Notes under the pieces: generated by a model
Databases searched by the model: none
What the model was told of the DNA's origin: nothing
Seen by the model: the letters and a program-made list of their open reading frames with translations, nothing else
In this document: positions 1 to 11,126 of the stretch, piece by piece
How positions within the stretch are numbered: the first letter of the stretch is position 1
How the letters are laid out: each line of letters opens with the position of its first letter
NCBI RefSeq assembly: GCF_038502225.1
Contig: NC_091292.1
Span: forward strand, 49,756,879 to 49,820,878
Reading direction: 5' to 3'
Origin: Cherax quadricarinatus
Lineage: Eukaryota > Arthropoda > Malacostraca > Decapoda > Parastacidae
DNA: 64,000 bases
Program-made: the position numbers and the translations under genes

Positions 1-1062
1 ATTTGGAAGGACGGGACATAGGGAAAGCAAGGGACTACATAATAGGAACACTTCAGACTGGGGTCCCAAGGTGGTAATTGCAGTGATGTATAACCCACCA
101 CAGAATAGCAGGAGACCAAAACAACAGAGCAATGGTTGATGCACTAGATGAGATGGCCAGAAATGCCCACGTAGGCAGGGCAAAGTTAATAGTTATGGGT
201 GACTTCAATCACAAGGAAACTGACTGGGAAAACCTGAAGCCACATGAAGGACCAGAATCGTGGAGGGCTAATATGATGGAGTTGGTACTGGAAGACATCA
301 TTCATCAAAATGTTAAGGACACTACCAGCCAGAGATGAGAGGATGAACCTGAGGTGTCGGACTGGGCACCTGTGATGAGCAGGGTTCCACAGGGGTCAGT
401 CCTAGGACCAGTGGTGCTTCTGGTATATGTGAATGACATGACAGAAGGGATAGATTCAGAAGTGTCCCTGTTTGCAGACGATGTGAAGCTAATGATGAGA
501 AGTCTGTCGAATGAGGATCAGGCAGGACTACAAAGGGATCTGGATAGGCTGCTAGTCTGGTCCAGCAACTGGCTCCTGGAGTTTAACCCCACCAAGTGCA
601 AAGTCATGAAGATTGCAGAAAGGTTTAGAAGAACACAGATAGATCACAGGCTAGGAGGCAAACGACTGCAAACCTCCTCAAGAGAAAGTATCTTGGGGTG
701 AGCATAATACCGAGCACATCTCCTGAGGCGCACATCAACCAAAAAACCGCTGCAGCAAATGGGCACCTTGGAAACCTATGAATAGCATTTCGGCACCTCA
801 GCTAAGAATCGTTCAAGACTCTGTACACTGTTTACGTCAGGAGCATATTAGAGAATGCTGCACCAGTTTGGAACTCATTCCTGGCCAAGCACGATAAAAA
901 ATTAGAGAAAGTTGAAAAATTTGCAACAAGACTAGTCCCAGAGCTAAGGGGCATCTCCTACGAGTAGAGTTTAAGGGAAATCGACTTGATGGCACTGGAG
1001 GACAAGAGAGATAGTGGGAACATGATTACGACATACAAAATACTGAGAGGAACTGGAAAGGT
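1..1062 (+). pseudogene. LINE family A fragment (jockey/CR1-type non-LTR retrotransposon), internally deleted
   Basis: Two pieces of one retrotransposon ORF are visible. Positions 132-338 encode part of an APE-type endonuclease (motif VMGDFNHKETDW). Positions 354-701 encode the reverse transcriptase palm, with VPQGSVLGP and the catalytic FADD. The N-terminal half of the RT is missing between them, so this copy has an internal deletion. From 702 the RT C-terminal region continues with stops and frameshifts up to the start of the satellite at about 1063, where the 3' end is lost. Three other copies occur here (minus strand 26-29 kb; plus strand 38.3 kb and 61.2 kb) and share the sequence downstream of FADD. 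The clade name is inferred from EN plus RT without an obvious RNase H. Confidence 0.85.
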
Positions 1063-3510
1063 GCATACTACTATGATATACAGTACTATTATTCACGGCA
1101 GTATTCTATACAAATCTGTACACAGCAGAATGATACACAGTAGTATGATACACAGAAGTATGACGCACAGAACTATGAAACACAGAAGTGTCATGCTCAT
1201 ACAAGTATGATACACAGTACTTTTAAGCACTGTACCATGATTAACAGTCGTATGATATACAGTAGTATGATATGCAGTAGTATGATCCACAGTATCATGA
1301 TACTCAGTAGTATGATAATGATAGCTATGAAACTCACCATTATGATACACAGTGCTATGATACAAAGTAGTATGATATACAGAAGTATGAAACAAAATAT
1401 GATGCAGAGTACTATGATGCACAGTATTGTGACACACCATACAATGATACACAGTAGTATAATATAGAGCAGTATGATAAATAGTTGTATCATACACAGT
1501 ATGATATACTGTATTATAGCACACGATAGTATGATAAACATTAGCATGATAAACAGTGATATACAGCAGCATAATACACATGACATACTACAATACACAG
1601 TAATATAATGCACAGTAATGTGATGCATAGTTGCAGAAATACACAGAAGTATGATTCTCAGAACTGCCACAGTAGTATGATACACAGTAGTATTATAAAC
1701 AGTAGTATGATAAACAGTAGTATGATAAACAGTAGCATGATGCTGTAATATGATATACAGTAGTATGATACACAGTAATTTGATATAGTGGCGTGATATG
1801 CAGTATGATACACAGCATGAAACACAGTACTATGATATGCAGTATGATACACAGTATTATGATAAACAGCACAATATGCACAGTATGGTAAACAGTATCA
1901 TGATACACAGTACTATGATACGCAGTAGTATGATAAACAGTAACATGATATTCAGTATGATAAACAGTAGCATGTTACACAGCAGTATGATACACAGTAA
2001 CATGATACACAGTAGTATGTTACACAGTACAATGAACAGTAACATGATGCACAGTAGTATGATACACAGTAGCATGATACACAGCATGATACACAGTATG
2101 AACAGAAACATGATACACAGTATAATAAACAGAAACATGATACACAGTAGTATGATACACAGCATGATACACAGTAGTATGATAAACAGTAACATGATAC
2201 ACAGTATGATAGCATGATAAACAGTATTATGATGCACAGTAGCACTACACAGTATGATAAACAGTAAGATACACAGTAGTATGATAGCATGATGCACAGT
2301 AGTATGATACACAGCATGATACACAACATGATACATAGTATGATGAACAGTAACATGATACACAGGAGCATGATACACAGTAGTATGATAAACAGTAACA
2401 TGATACACAGTATGATAGACAGTAGCATGATAGACAGTAGCATGATAAACAGTAGTATGATGCACATTAGCACTATACACAGTATGATACACAGTAGCAT
2501 GATACACAATAACATGATAAATAGTATGATGAACAATAACATGATACACAGTAGTAAGATAGAGTAGCATGATACACAGTATAATGAGCAGTAACATGAT
2601 GCACAGTAGTATGATGCACAGTAGCATGATACACAGTAGCATGATACACAGCATGAACAGAAACATGATACACAGTATGATAAACAGAAACATGATACAC
2701 AGTAGTATGATACACAGTAGCATGATATTCAGTAGTATGATAAACAGTAGCATGATACACAGTAGTAAGATAAAGTAGCATGATACACAGTAGTATGATA
2801 GCACGATGCACAGCAGTATGATACACAGTAGCATGATACACAATAACATGATACATTGTATGATACAGTAACATGATGCACAGTAGTAAGATAGAGTAGC
2901 ATGATACACAGTAGTATGATAAACAGTAACATAATACACAGTATGATAAACAGTAGCATGATACACTGCAATATGATACACAGCATGTTACACAGTATGA
3001 TAGAGTATCATGATACACAGTATGTTGCACAGTAGCATGATACACAGTAGTATATGCAATAGCATGATACACAGCATGATACACAGTATTGTAAACAATA
3101 TCATGATACACAGTAGTATGATAAACAGCACAATACACAGTATGCACAGTTGGTATACAGTATCATGAGACACAGTTCTATGATACACAGTAATATGAAC
3201 AGTAGTATGATAAACAGTAGCATGATATTCAGTATGATAAACAGTAGCATGACACACAGTAGTATGGTACACAGTATGATACAGTAGCATTATACACAGC
3301 AGTATGATACACAGTAACACGATACACAGTAGTATGTTACAGAGTATAATGAACAGTAACATGATACACAGTATGATAAACAGTGACATGATGCACAGTA
3401 GTATGATAACCAGTAACATAATACACAGTAATACAGAGTAGTATGATAAACAGTAACATGATACGCAGTATGATAAATAGTAACATGATACACAGTAGTA
3501 TGACACACAA
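1063..3510. repeat. 15-bp satellite array, about 2.4 kb
   Basis: The stretch consists of repeats of CAGTAGTATGATACA and variants (CATGATACACAGTAA, a 12-bp CAGTATGATACA form). Copies are imperfect and mixed in length. Because 15 and 12 are multiples of three, long open frames appear on both strands (Met-Ile-His-Ser or Tyr-His-Thr-Val type). These are low-complexity translations, not genes. The left end is more degenerate than the centre. The array replaces the 3' end of a LINE A copy and stops directly at the 3' end of a LINE B copy. Confidence 0.97.
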
Positions 3511-4853
3511 TACCTGGAGTTTACCTGGAGAGAGTTCCGGGGGTCAACGCCCCCGCGGCCCGGTCTGTGACCAGGCCTCCTGGTGGATCAGAGCCTGATC
3601 AACCAGGCTGTTACTGCTGGCTGCACGCAAACCAACGTACGAGCCACAGCCCGGCTGGTCAGGAACCGACTTTAGGTGCTTGTCCAGTGCCAGCTTGACT
3701 GCCAGGGGTCTATTGGTAATCCCCCTTATGTATGCTGGGAGGCAGTTGAACAGTCTCGGGAGCCTGACACTTATTATATGGTCTCTTAACGTGCTAGTGA
3801 CACTCCTGATTTTCATTGGGGGGATGTTGCATCGTCTGCCAAGTCTTTTGCTTTCGTAGTGAGTGATTTTCGTTTGCAAGTTCGGTACTAGTCCCTCTAG
3901 GATTTTCCAGGTGTATATAATCATGTATGTCTCCCGCCTGCGTTCCAGGGAATACAGGTTTAGGAACCTCAAGCGCTCCCAGTAATTGAGGTGTTTCATC
4001 TCCGTTATGCGCTCCGTGAAGGTTCTCTGTACATTTTCTAGGTCAGCAATTTCACCTGCCTTGAAAGGTGCTGTTAGTGTGCAGCAATATTCCAGCCTAG
4101 ATAGAAAAAGTGACCTGAAGAGTGTCATTATGGGCTTGGCCTCCCTAGTTTTGTAGGTTCTCATTATCCATCCTGTCATTTTTCTAGCAGATGCGATTGA
4201 TACAATGTTATGGTCCTTGAAGGTGAGATCCTCCGACATGATCACTCCCAGGTCTTTGACGTTGGTGTTTCACTCTATTTTGTGGCCAGAATTTGTTTTG
4301 TACTCTGATGAAGATTTAATTTCCTCGTGTTTACCATATCTGAGTAATTGAAATTTCTCATCGTTGAACTTCATATTCTTTTCTGCAGCCCACTGAAAGA
4401 TTTGGTTGATGTCCGCCTGGAGCCTTGCAGTGTCTGCAATGGAAGACATTGTCATGCAGATTCGGGTGTCATCTGCAAAGGAAGACACGGTGCTGTGGCT
4501 GACATCCTTGTCTATGTCGGATATGAGGATGAGGAACAAGATGGGAGCGAGTAACGTGCCTTGTGGAACAGAGCTTTTCACCGTAGCTGCCTCGGACTTT
4601 ACTCTGTTGACTACTACTCTCTGTGTTCTGTTAGTGAGGAAATTATAGACCCATCTACCGACTTTTCCTGTTATTCCTTTAGCACGCATTTTGTGCGCTA
4701 TTACGCCATGGTCACACTTGTCGAAGGGTTTTGCAAAGATGTATTACATCTGCATTCTTTTTGTCTTCTAGTGCATTTAGGACCTTGTCGTAGTGATCCA
4801 ATAGTTGAGACAGACAGGAGCGACCTGTTCTAAACCCATGTTAATGGGTTTGA
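3511..4853 (-). pseudogene. LINE family B, 5'-truncated copy (RT palm to 3' end)
   Basis: On the minus strand, 4270-4689 encodes the RT palm (SSVPQGTLLAP, then SFADDTRICM). Positions 3544-4245 encode the RT thumb and C-terminal region, ending in the family's conserved tail DQPGCGSYVGLRAASSNSL, then a stop and a GC-rich 3' UTR whose end reads CCAGGTAAACTCCAGG. A frameshift or stop near 4246-4269 separates the two frames. The 5' side stops at about 4853, upstream of the palm, as expected of incomplete target-primed reverse transcription. No RNase H is seen. Closely related copies lie at 15.7, 20.5-25.0 and 63.2 kb. Confidence 0.88.
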
Positions 4854-5020
4854 TCCCAGAACTTTGTTTTTGTGGTCATGACACTTCTGGAACACTTTCA
4901 AGAAAGACTGATGTAAAACTATTATGTTCTAGAGTTTTGCTTGGCAAATATAAAAACAAGGGCTCACAAACCAGCATTCAGTTTAGCTCTGTCTACCTGA
5001 GAAGACAAATCAGAAGTGAA
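4854..5020. other. Short non-coding stretch
   Basis: No gene or repeat recognised between the truncated LINE B and the pseudogene starting at 5021. Confidence 0.4.
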
Positions 5021-6701
5021 ATGGCATCAAGAGGCTGCACTCATTCTCCAGATGCATTCTGCTACATATCTGGTCAATTCATTAAAACAAGAACAAAAAA
5101 GTTCTCTGTAACAACATCTAAAAAAATGTGTGAAGCTTACAAATAGTATTTTGGCATGACAGTTGTGGACCAAGACAAGACCTGGCCACCTCATGTTGCT
5201 TGTGAACATTGTAAGAAAACATTTGAACGTTATATGAAGGGTAAAATCTTCAATAGGAACATTTTTAAATGAAATGTATGTGACAGAAGCTAATTCTTTT
5301 GTTTTACAGGATGGTATAGAAGAGAAAAAAAAGAGCTATGAAGTTTGCTGTTGCTAGAACATGGTGTGAACCCACTGATCACTCGACCAACTGCTACTTC
5401 TGTCTGGTGGATCCTTACAAACACCGAACTGGGAAAAATGCACCTGCTATTTCTTATCCAGACCTTCCCTCTTCTATTACACCAGTACCACACAGTGCTG
5501 ATCTTCCTGTACCTACACCTCCAGAAAGAAGTCAACCGTCAAAAGAAGAAAGCAGCAAATCAGATGCAGCTGTTGGGAGGAATCCTTACTACCCAAACCA
5601 AACAGACCTCAATGACCTTATCAGAGATCTTGGTTTGACAAAGTCAAATGCTGAACATTTGATTTCAGGACTGAAGGAGTGGGACTTGCTGGATGAAAGT
5701 GTGCAAGTGACAAGCCAAAGATAACGTCACCAACATTTCTCAAGCTTCTTCACTAATGAAGACAGGTTGTGATACTTTATTGATGTATCGGGCCTGTTTG
5801 ATGTAACTGGAATTGCAAGCAATCCAGATGAGTGGAGACTCTTCAATGACAGCTCCTACAGAAACCTAAAAACTGTACTTCTGTACAATGGGAAAAAAAT
5901 ATCCCTTGGCTCATTTAGTGCATCTTAAGGACTACAACTGTGTCAAAATTCTACTCGAAGCTTTGAATTATAAGTATGGCTCGGAGGTTCTTGGAGACTT
6001 CAAAACGGTGGCATTTTTGATGGGACTCCAAAGAGGTTTTACCAAGTTTCCCTGTTATCTCTGTCGTTGGGATAGTAGAGACAGCAGCACATTACCAGAG
6101 GAATCACTGGCCTCTCAGTAGGAAGACATAATATCAAACATAAAACATTGGTGGATTCTCAAAAGGTTCTGTTCCCTTCATTACACATCAAACTAGGTCT
6201 AATGAAACTGTTACTGCTCTTAACAAAGAGTCTGCAGCCTTCAAGTATCTTCAAGAATTCTCTCCCAAGCTATCAGAGGAAAAGGTGAAGGCTGCCATCA
6301 TCACTGGACCACAATTCAGGAAAATCATGGAGTGCTCAGAATTTCCAAAGAAGCTCACAGAGAAGGAAAAGGAAACCTGGGAGAGTTTTGTTGTTGTATC
6401 ACAGGACTTTCTGGGCAACAGCAAGGCTGACAGTTATGTGGAACTTGTTGAGACCTTGGTAAAAAGCTATGGTCAGATGGGCTGTAGGATGTCCCTTAAG
6501 GCCCATATCCTTGATGTTCATCTTGACAATTTCAAGAATATGAGAGCATACTCAAAGGAGCAAGGGGAGCGCTTCCACCAAGATACAATGAACTTAGAAC
6601 ACAGATATCAGGGATCTTATAATGAAAACGACATTTGGGGGTTTAAACGGGAAAGCGATTCGTTGCATGTTCGCAAATCTAGAAAAACTGTTCATTTTTA
6701 A
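5021..6701 (+). pseudogene. Decayed copy of a multi-copy arthropod gene family of unknown function, intron retained
   Basis: Reading from ATG 5021, the product begins MASRGCTHSPDAFCYISG. It continues in pieces at 5310-5724, 5888-6121 and 6285-6701, ending KSRKTVHF. I recognise it from memory as a repetitive arthropod protein family (uncharacterised, perhaps transposon-derived); this was not searched. An in-frame TAG interrupts the first exon at 5144-5146. A 69-bp intron at 5241-5309 starts GTAAAA and ends TTTTACAG; removing it restores a GWYRR junction. Further stops at about 5722 and 6119 and frameshifts near 5760-5890 and 6130-6285 show it is dead. Cys and His pairs (CEHCKK, CYLCRWD) suggest metal binding. 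The retained intron argues against retro-processing. Confidence 0.72.
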
Positions 6702-6959
6702 CTTTGTAAATATGTTTCAGAAAGTTTAAAATAAAATTTGTGTGACTTTTCTTTTATTTATGTAAATTTTATTTAATTTTTGTTTTACATCCAAAACTAG
6801 CAAAAAATATTGAAATTTAGCCATTTTTTGTCAAAAATTCATCCTCTAAGCCACAAAAGCAGCTTGAAAGGAGTGATGGGCATTTTCTATTGTTTTGCAA
6901 TAATAAGAGTTGAAAAATAACACTTACCTGCCAGGAACAAAAATTGTGTTACATAGTGA
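6702..6959. other. AT-rich 3' flank of the pseudogene
   Basis: This region is A/T-rich and holds an AATAAA-like hexamer (AAAATAAAAT, about 6730). It may be the former 3' UTR of the 5021-6701 pseudogene. No ORF of note. Confidence 0.35.
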
Positions 6960-7066
6960 TATGAATAAACAGGAGGGTGGACTAGAAGCTGGAACCGCAG
7001 TCCGCTGATTGATAGTCCGACGCTCTACCACGGTTCGATCCCTCTTCCACCCTTCTGTTATTCATC
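6960..7066 (-). other. tRNA-like element with extended acceptor-type stem
   Basis: The two ends form a long near-perfect inverted repeat (ATGAATAAACAGGAGGGTGG pairs with CCACCCTTCTGTTATTCAT). On the minus strand the inner GGGTGGA/TCCACCC resembles a 7-bp acceptor stem. An A-box-like TGGTAGAGCGTCGG and a B-box-like GGTTCCAGCTTC lie inside. The T-arm does not fold cleanly, so this is a relic or a small tRNA-derived mobile unit rather than a functional tRNA gene. Confidence 0.4.
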
Positions 7067-7490
7067 AACAGCTGTAATGTATATACACTACGTTTACCAT
7101 CATTAGGGATATACCTTACACGCTACACTACCCACCTCGCAATAGTGTAGAACTGAGAAAACACTTGGAGAAATACAGTGGTAATTACCAGGTAACAATT
7201 CTACGCGGTAATTCATAAGGTGTTTGAGAATGAGATTACTGAATAAACATCAATAATGCATCTGTCTCACCACCAGAGAGGTAGATTAAAACATCACATC
7301 AATCTCAACATTTAGAGGTAGATGCAGTGTAGATGACAGAGTCACAGCAGTATACACACTTATCAGAGACATTCTCTCGAAAGGAACGATCTACAGACTA
7401 CACCGTCATGTCATCAGACATCAAGACAACTCCCAGTTGTAAAATTCCGAACATTACGATAAAACCGAACAGAACTGACACGGAGGCCAC
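7067..7490. other. Non-coding stretch
   Basis: AT-rich sequence with no recognisable coding region, RNA or repeat unit. Confidence 0.4.
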
Positions 7491-7660
7491 GTAAGCTGAT
7501 ATACTAGCTTGTACCTGGTGGTCACTGAACCCAGCTGATATACCAGCTTGTACCTGGTAGTCACTGAACCCAGCTGATATACTAGCTTGCACCTGGTGGT
7601 CACTTAACCCAGCTGATATACTAGCTTGTACCTGGTGGTCACTGAACCCAGCTTGTGAAG
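7491..7660. repeat. 39-bp minisatellite, four copies
   Basis: Four tandem copies of a 39-bp unit (core CTGATATACTAGCTTGTAC followed by CTGGTGGTCACTGAACC). The same unit in the same orientation forms a longer array at 11623-12140, on the other side of the gypsy element. 39 is divisible by three, so the array is open in reading frames; that is not evidence of coding. Confidence 0.95.
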
Positions 7661-8160
7661 GCTTACTCAGCCCTGTAACAACTTCAGACAGTATTACCAA
7701 GGCTGGCTCTTCCTCAGGAAAATTAATGAATAGAAAAAGAACAAAAACTGACAAACATTGTTATTTAGAAAATATAAAAAATAAAACACTTAAATATGAA
7801 ATATTGATCCTACCTTAAAGAAAATGAAAAATGAAAAATATAAATGTCTGAATTCAACGCTAATATATATATATAAAACTTGGGTGTCTGGTGTTGGTGA
7901 CACTGCGTGTTGTTGAAATCGTAGCCGTTGCCGATGATGGGGGGGGGTCGCAGGTGTTGGTGACAACCCACCGGCTCGTTCTTCACAGATTTTATAGCCG
8001 TCAATAATCTGTCCAGATGACAGGAAAGCGGGTTTTCTCCACTGCAATGATGAGGGGTTATATCCTGTTACTTGCATACACAAACAGGTAAGTGGATCAG
8101 AATTTGGGACGTCTCAGAATGTTAGTCCATCTCCTTCAATTCTACTCGTTGATGAGCAGG
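7661..8160. other. Non-coding stretch beside the gypsy 3' LTR
   Basis: Contains a short TA run near 7862 and a G run at about 7940. No coding region recognised. It ends in GAGCAGG directly before the LTR. Confidence 0.4.
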
Positions 8161-8565
8161 TGACCCTCTCTGTCCTTTCAAGCTCTAAAGAGAGACAGAT
8201 TACCCACTCCTTAAGAAATCACTCTCCATGATAAGCACAATACCTAAAAGATGTGGTGATTATTAAAACATTTTAACCTATCAAGACTGAAAGGACTAAG
8301 TTAATTATTGGTCAAAAGTGAAGCTTTCAACCAATAAGTCCACTAAAATATGATCAGGCGTGTACTTACAGTAGTGTTGGGAGCTGTGAGTCGAGTGATT
8401 TACTGCTTGACCGGAGCCCCACACGTCACCTTTCGGGGGGGGGGAAGAGGGAGGGGAAGGGATAGCCGGAGCTAGACTGACCCTACCTTAACAAGTAGCC
8501 GACAATGAAACTATTGTTACTATATACTCCCACGCTACTCCTATCTATTGAACTTTTCCCTCACA
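8161..8565 (-). repeat. 3' LTR of the Gmr1-like gypsy element
   Basis: 405 bp, nearly identical to 11127-11622 except that the right copy carries an extra duplication of about 90 bp around the G-run (11400-11560). The G-run differs in length between copies. Confidence 0.93.
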
Positions 8566-8659
8566 CTCCCCCATACCAAGACTTATAGTCAAGGAGTAAA
8601 AGAAGAATAGGCGAGGAAAAAGTTCTAACATGTGGAAGTCGCGTAAGGCAACAAATCAT

Positions 8660-9089
8660 CTACTGACTGTCACGACTTAACCAGTCAGAGAAATAATTGG
8701 ATGAACCATTGATATACACAATATGGAACTTAAAAGCCTGGAGTGCCAATGTCCACCTCAAGAGGCGACTGTTGGTTCCCTTAAAAGTTTCTAGGTATAT
8801 CAAAGGTTTGTGGTCCGTTTCTAAAATGAATTCTTTTCCCAGCAAATAAAATTTAAGTTTGGAGATACCCCACACAAGGGCCAAACATTCCTTTTCTATG
8901 GTGGAGTATCTCGTTTCTGCGGAAAGGAGTTTCTGGCTTAGGAAGCATACAGGGAAGGGAGTATCATCATGGTATTGTAGTAGCACCACACCTAAGCCAG
9001 TAATGGAGGCATCAGTTCTTAAACAAAATGTTTTATTAATATCTGGAATCTTAAGTATAGGGTCTTTCGAAAAGATACTTTTAATCTCA
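8660..9089 (-). pseudogene. RNase H domain of the Gmr1-like element
   Basis: Minus-strand ORF 8989-8660 begins inside a gypsy RNase H. Visible motifs: FPVCFLSQKLLSAETRYST, the KECLALVWG helix, FILETDHKPLIYL, and WLSRDSQ at the end. These are the usual RNase H landmarks of Ty3/gypsy (E of the KECLA helix, D of TDHKPL). A frame break separates it from the RT above 9090. It directly precedes the 3' LTR, so no integrase follows RNase H as it would in a standard gypsy element. Confidence 0.88.
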
Positions 9090-10208
9090 TTAAACTTTTC
9101 CCGAGCTACGTCGGAAAGTTAGAGGTTCCTTCACAGACTTTTTAAGGAAGTCGGATAAGATGCCTGTAAGATCAGTAAGGTTCGGGATAAACCGTGCATA
9201 AAAATTTACAGAACCAAGAAAGCTACGCATGAGCTTCTTGGTTTTGGGGAATTTAAATTCTAATAAAGCTTTGATCTTCCTGGGGAGAGGCTGCAGAGAG
9301 TTATTAGAAAGTATCAGTCCAAGATATCTAATCTTGTTATACCCAAGGAAGCATTTCTTCGGCTTGGCAGTGAGGCCATGTGAGCATAACCTATGCAAAA
9401 CTGATGTTAATGTTTGGATATGTTCGCCCCACGTGGATGTCATTACGTAAATGTTATCAAAATAAACTGAAACATTTGGCATATTACCCACGACCTTTCT
9501 CATCAGTCTCACGTAGGTAGCACAGGCAGTTACCAAACCGAAGGGCATAGTTCTTTACTGCATCAGTCCTTGGTGGGTAGGAAAAGCAGTGTACTGCTTA
9601 GAAGAAGGATTTAACATTACTTGATGATATGCCTGCGCAATATCAATCTCTGAAAAGAAGGAAGAGTCATAAAATTTGTGTAGATCGCTATCTATTAAGG
9701 GCATAGGCTCAGCATCCCACCGAGTTATAGCATTAAGGCCTCTGAAGTCAATAGCAAGTCTATATGAATTATCCTCCTTCTTAACCATGACTACTGGTGA
9801 GCAATATGCAGATACTGAAGGTTCAATGATCTTTAGTTTTAATAATTTGTCCACCTCGCGGTCAAATGCATCCCTAAGGTGAACTGGAACTGGGTATAAT
9901 TTTCGTTTGATAGGATTGTCTGTCACTAACTCAATCTTATGGACTACCGTGGAGGTAACACCTGGAATATCAGTAAAGACGTCTGAAAAGTTACTCACAC
10001 ATAGAAGTAGTTCATGTCTCTTATGGTCATCCAAAGATTCATTAATATTAATGTTGGTTGCGCCCAAGTGGTCAAGAGTCACCAATTCATGTAGTTCTTC
10101 ATCATAGTCTAAGTTAGAGGTGTCAATTACACACACCTTACATTCTTCAGTTGTTTTATCAAGTTCGTGTGGAAAAACTAAGTCAAAGTTATTAAGGCAG
10201 TTAACCGA
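9090..10208 (-). pseudogene. Reverse transcriptase of the Gmr1-like element
   Basis: RT palm and fingers run down the minus strand: KLYPVPVHLRDAFDREV, LKIIEPSVSAYCSPVVMVKK, YRLAIDFRGLNAIT, FSEIDIAQAYHQVML. After an in-frame stop near 9552 the frame continues as MPFGLVTACATY and the thumb (KKCFLGYNKIRYLGL, RSFLGSVNFYARFIP). The catalytic box reads YFDN rather than YFDD, so one catalytic aspartate is lost in addition to the nonsense codon. The upstream part of the same frame is the integrase C-terminus. Confidence 0.9.
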
Positions 10209-11126
10209 ATTTCTTCGGTAATATTTCTTAAGGATGTTAATATGATAAAGCTTAGGTTTTCCCTTGACTTCTATGAGGTAGTCAACTTTCCCACAAATTT
10301 TTAATACTTTATATGGACCTTTCCATGCTACTAATAATTTATTTGACTTGATAGACAAAAGCACCAGAACTTCATCCCCTACTTTAAAACTTCTCTGACT
10401 TTTGGAATCAAAATGTTTTGTACTAGTCCATTGACAAGCTTAAGCTTTTCGAAACTATGTCAGAGGTCTCCTCAAGTTTGGATCTAAGGTCAAGGAGAAA
10501 CTGGTAAATAACAAAAAGGCACAATACCGTGACTGGAGCAATACACAAATAACCTGTACATAGAAGAGAGAAGCTTTACGACGACGTTTCGGTCCAAGTC
10601 GGACCGAAACGTCGTCGTAAGCTTCTCTTTTATGTGCGGGTTATTTGTGTGTAGAAACTGGTAAGACACCCTCAGCATTTACCTCCTCATTAGTCCATAA
10701 GTCATGAAGGATGGACAATGGACCTCTGGCCTGTCTACCATAGAGAAGTTCAAAAGGTGAAAACCCCAAAGAGTCACTGGGAACTTCCCTCATGGCAAAC
10801 AAAGCACAGGGTAGGTAACGATGCCACTCCTTAGGTTTAAGGGAGCAAAGTTTCCTTAAAATGGACTTGAGAATCGAATGCTGGCACTCAACCCTCCCAT
10901 TACAGCTGGGATGATAGGGTGTGGTGAAGAGAGGCTTCACTCCCAGAAGTTGGTAGAGATGTTGCATTAAGTCAGATGTGAATTGTGTCCCACGGTCAGA
11001 CAAAATTTCTCTAGGGATGCCCACTCTGGAGAAGATGGACAAAAGGGCTTCAGCCACCTCTGTAGTAGTTATGGTCTTTAAGGGTACGGCTTCAGGGAAA
11101 CTCGAAGCATAATCAACTAATGCAGG
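10209..11126 (-). pseudogene. Integrase (core and C-terminal domain) of the Gmr1-like element, interrupted
   Basis: The core is at 10665-11126: VDYASSFPEAVPL, then SDRGTQFTSDLM (second Asp) and PYHPSCNGRVECQHS (the Glu), followed by a helix FALREVP-like segment. This gives a D,D-35-E pattern by eye. The C-terminal domain is at 10209-10364 (VAWKGPYKVL, KLYHINILKKYYRR), equivalent to the GPF/Y module of gypsy integrases. A 145-bp palindromic insertion at 10508-10652 interrupts the gene between core and C-terminal domain. The N-terminal HHCC zinc module is missing because of the deletion against the LTR. Confidence 0.88.
10508..10652. mobile_element. 145-bp palindromic insertion made of Penelope-element terminal sequence
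   Basis: Flanked by a perfect 12-bp direct repeat AGAAACTGGTAA (10496-10507 and 10653-10664). The insert is an almost perfect inverted repeat: GTTATTTGTGT ... AAGCTT ... CGTTTCGGTCC, a 5-nt centre, then GGACCGAAACG and the mirror image. Each arm matches the terminal repeat of the Penelope-like element at 31826-34950 (GGACCGAAACGTCGTCGTAAG; GTGCGGGTTATTTGTGT). It interrupts a gypsy integrase, so it moved after that element. Confidence 0.85.

Noticed and set aside
1093..3508. Long ORFs on both strands (up to 374 codons) rich in Tyr-His-Thr or Met-Ile-His-Ser
   Set aside because: They are translations of a 15/12-bp satellite; period divisible by three keeps all frames open.
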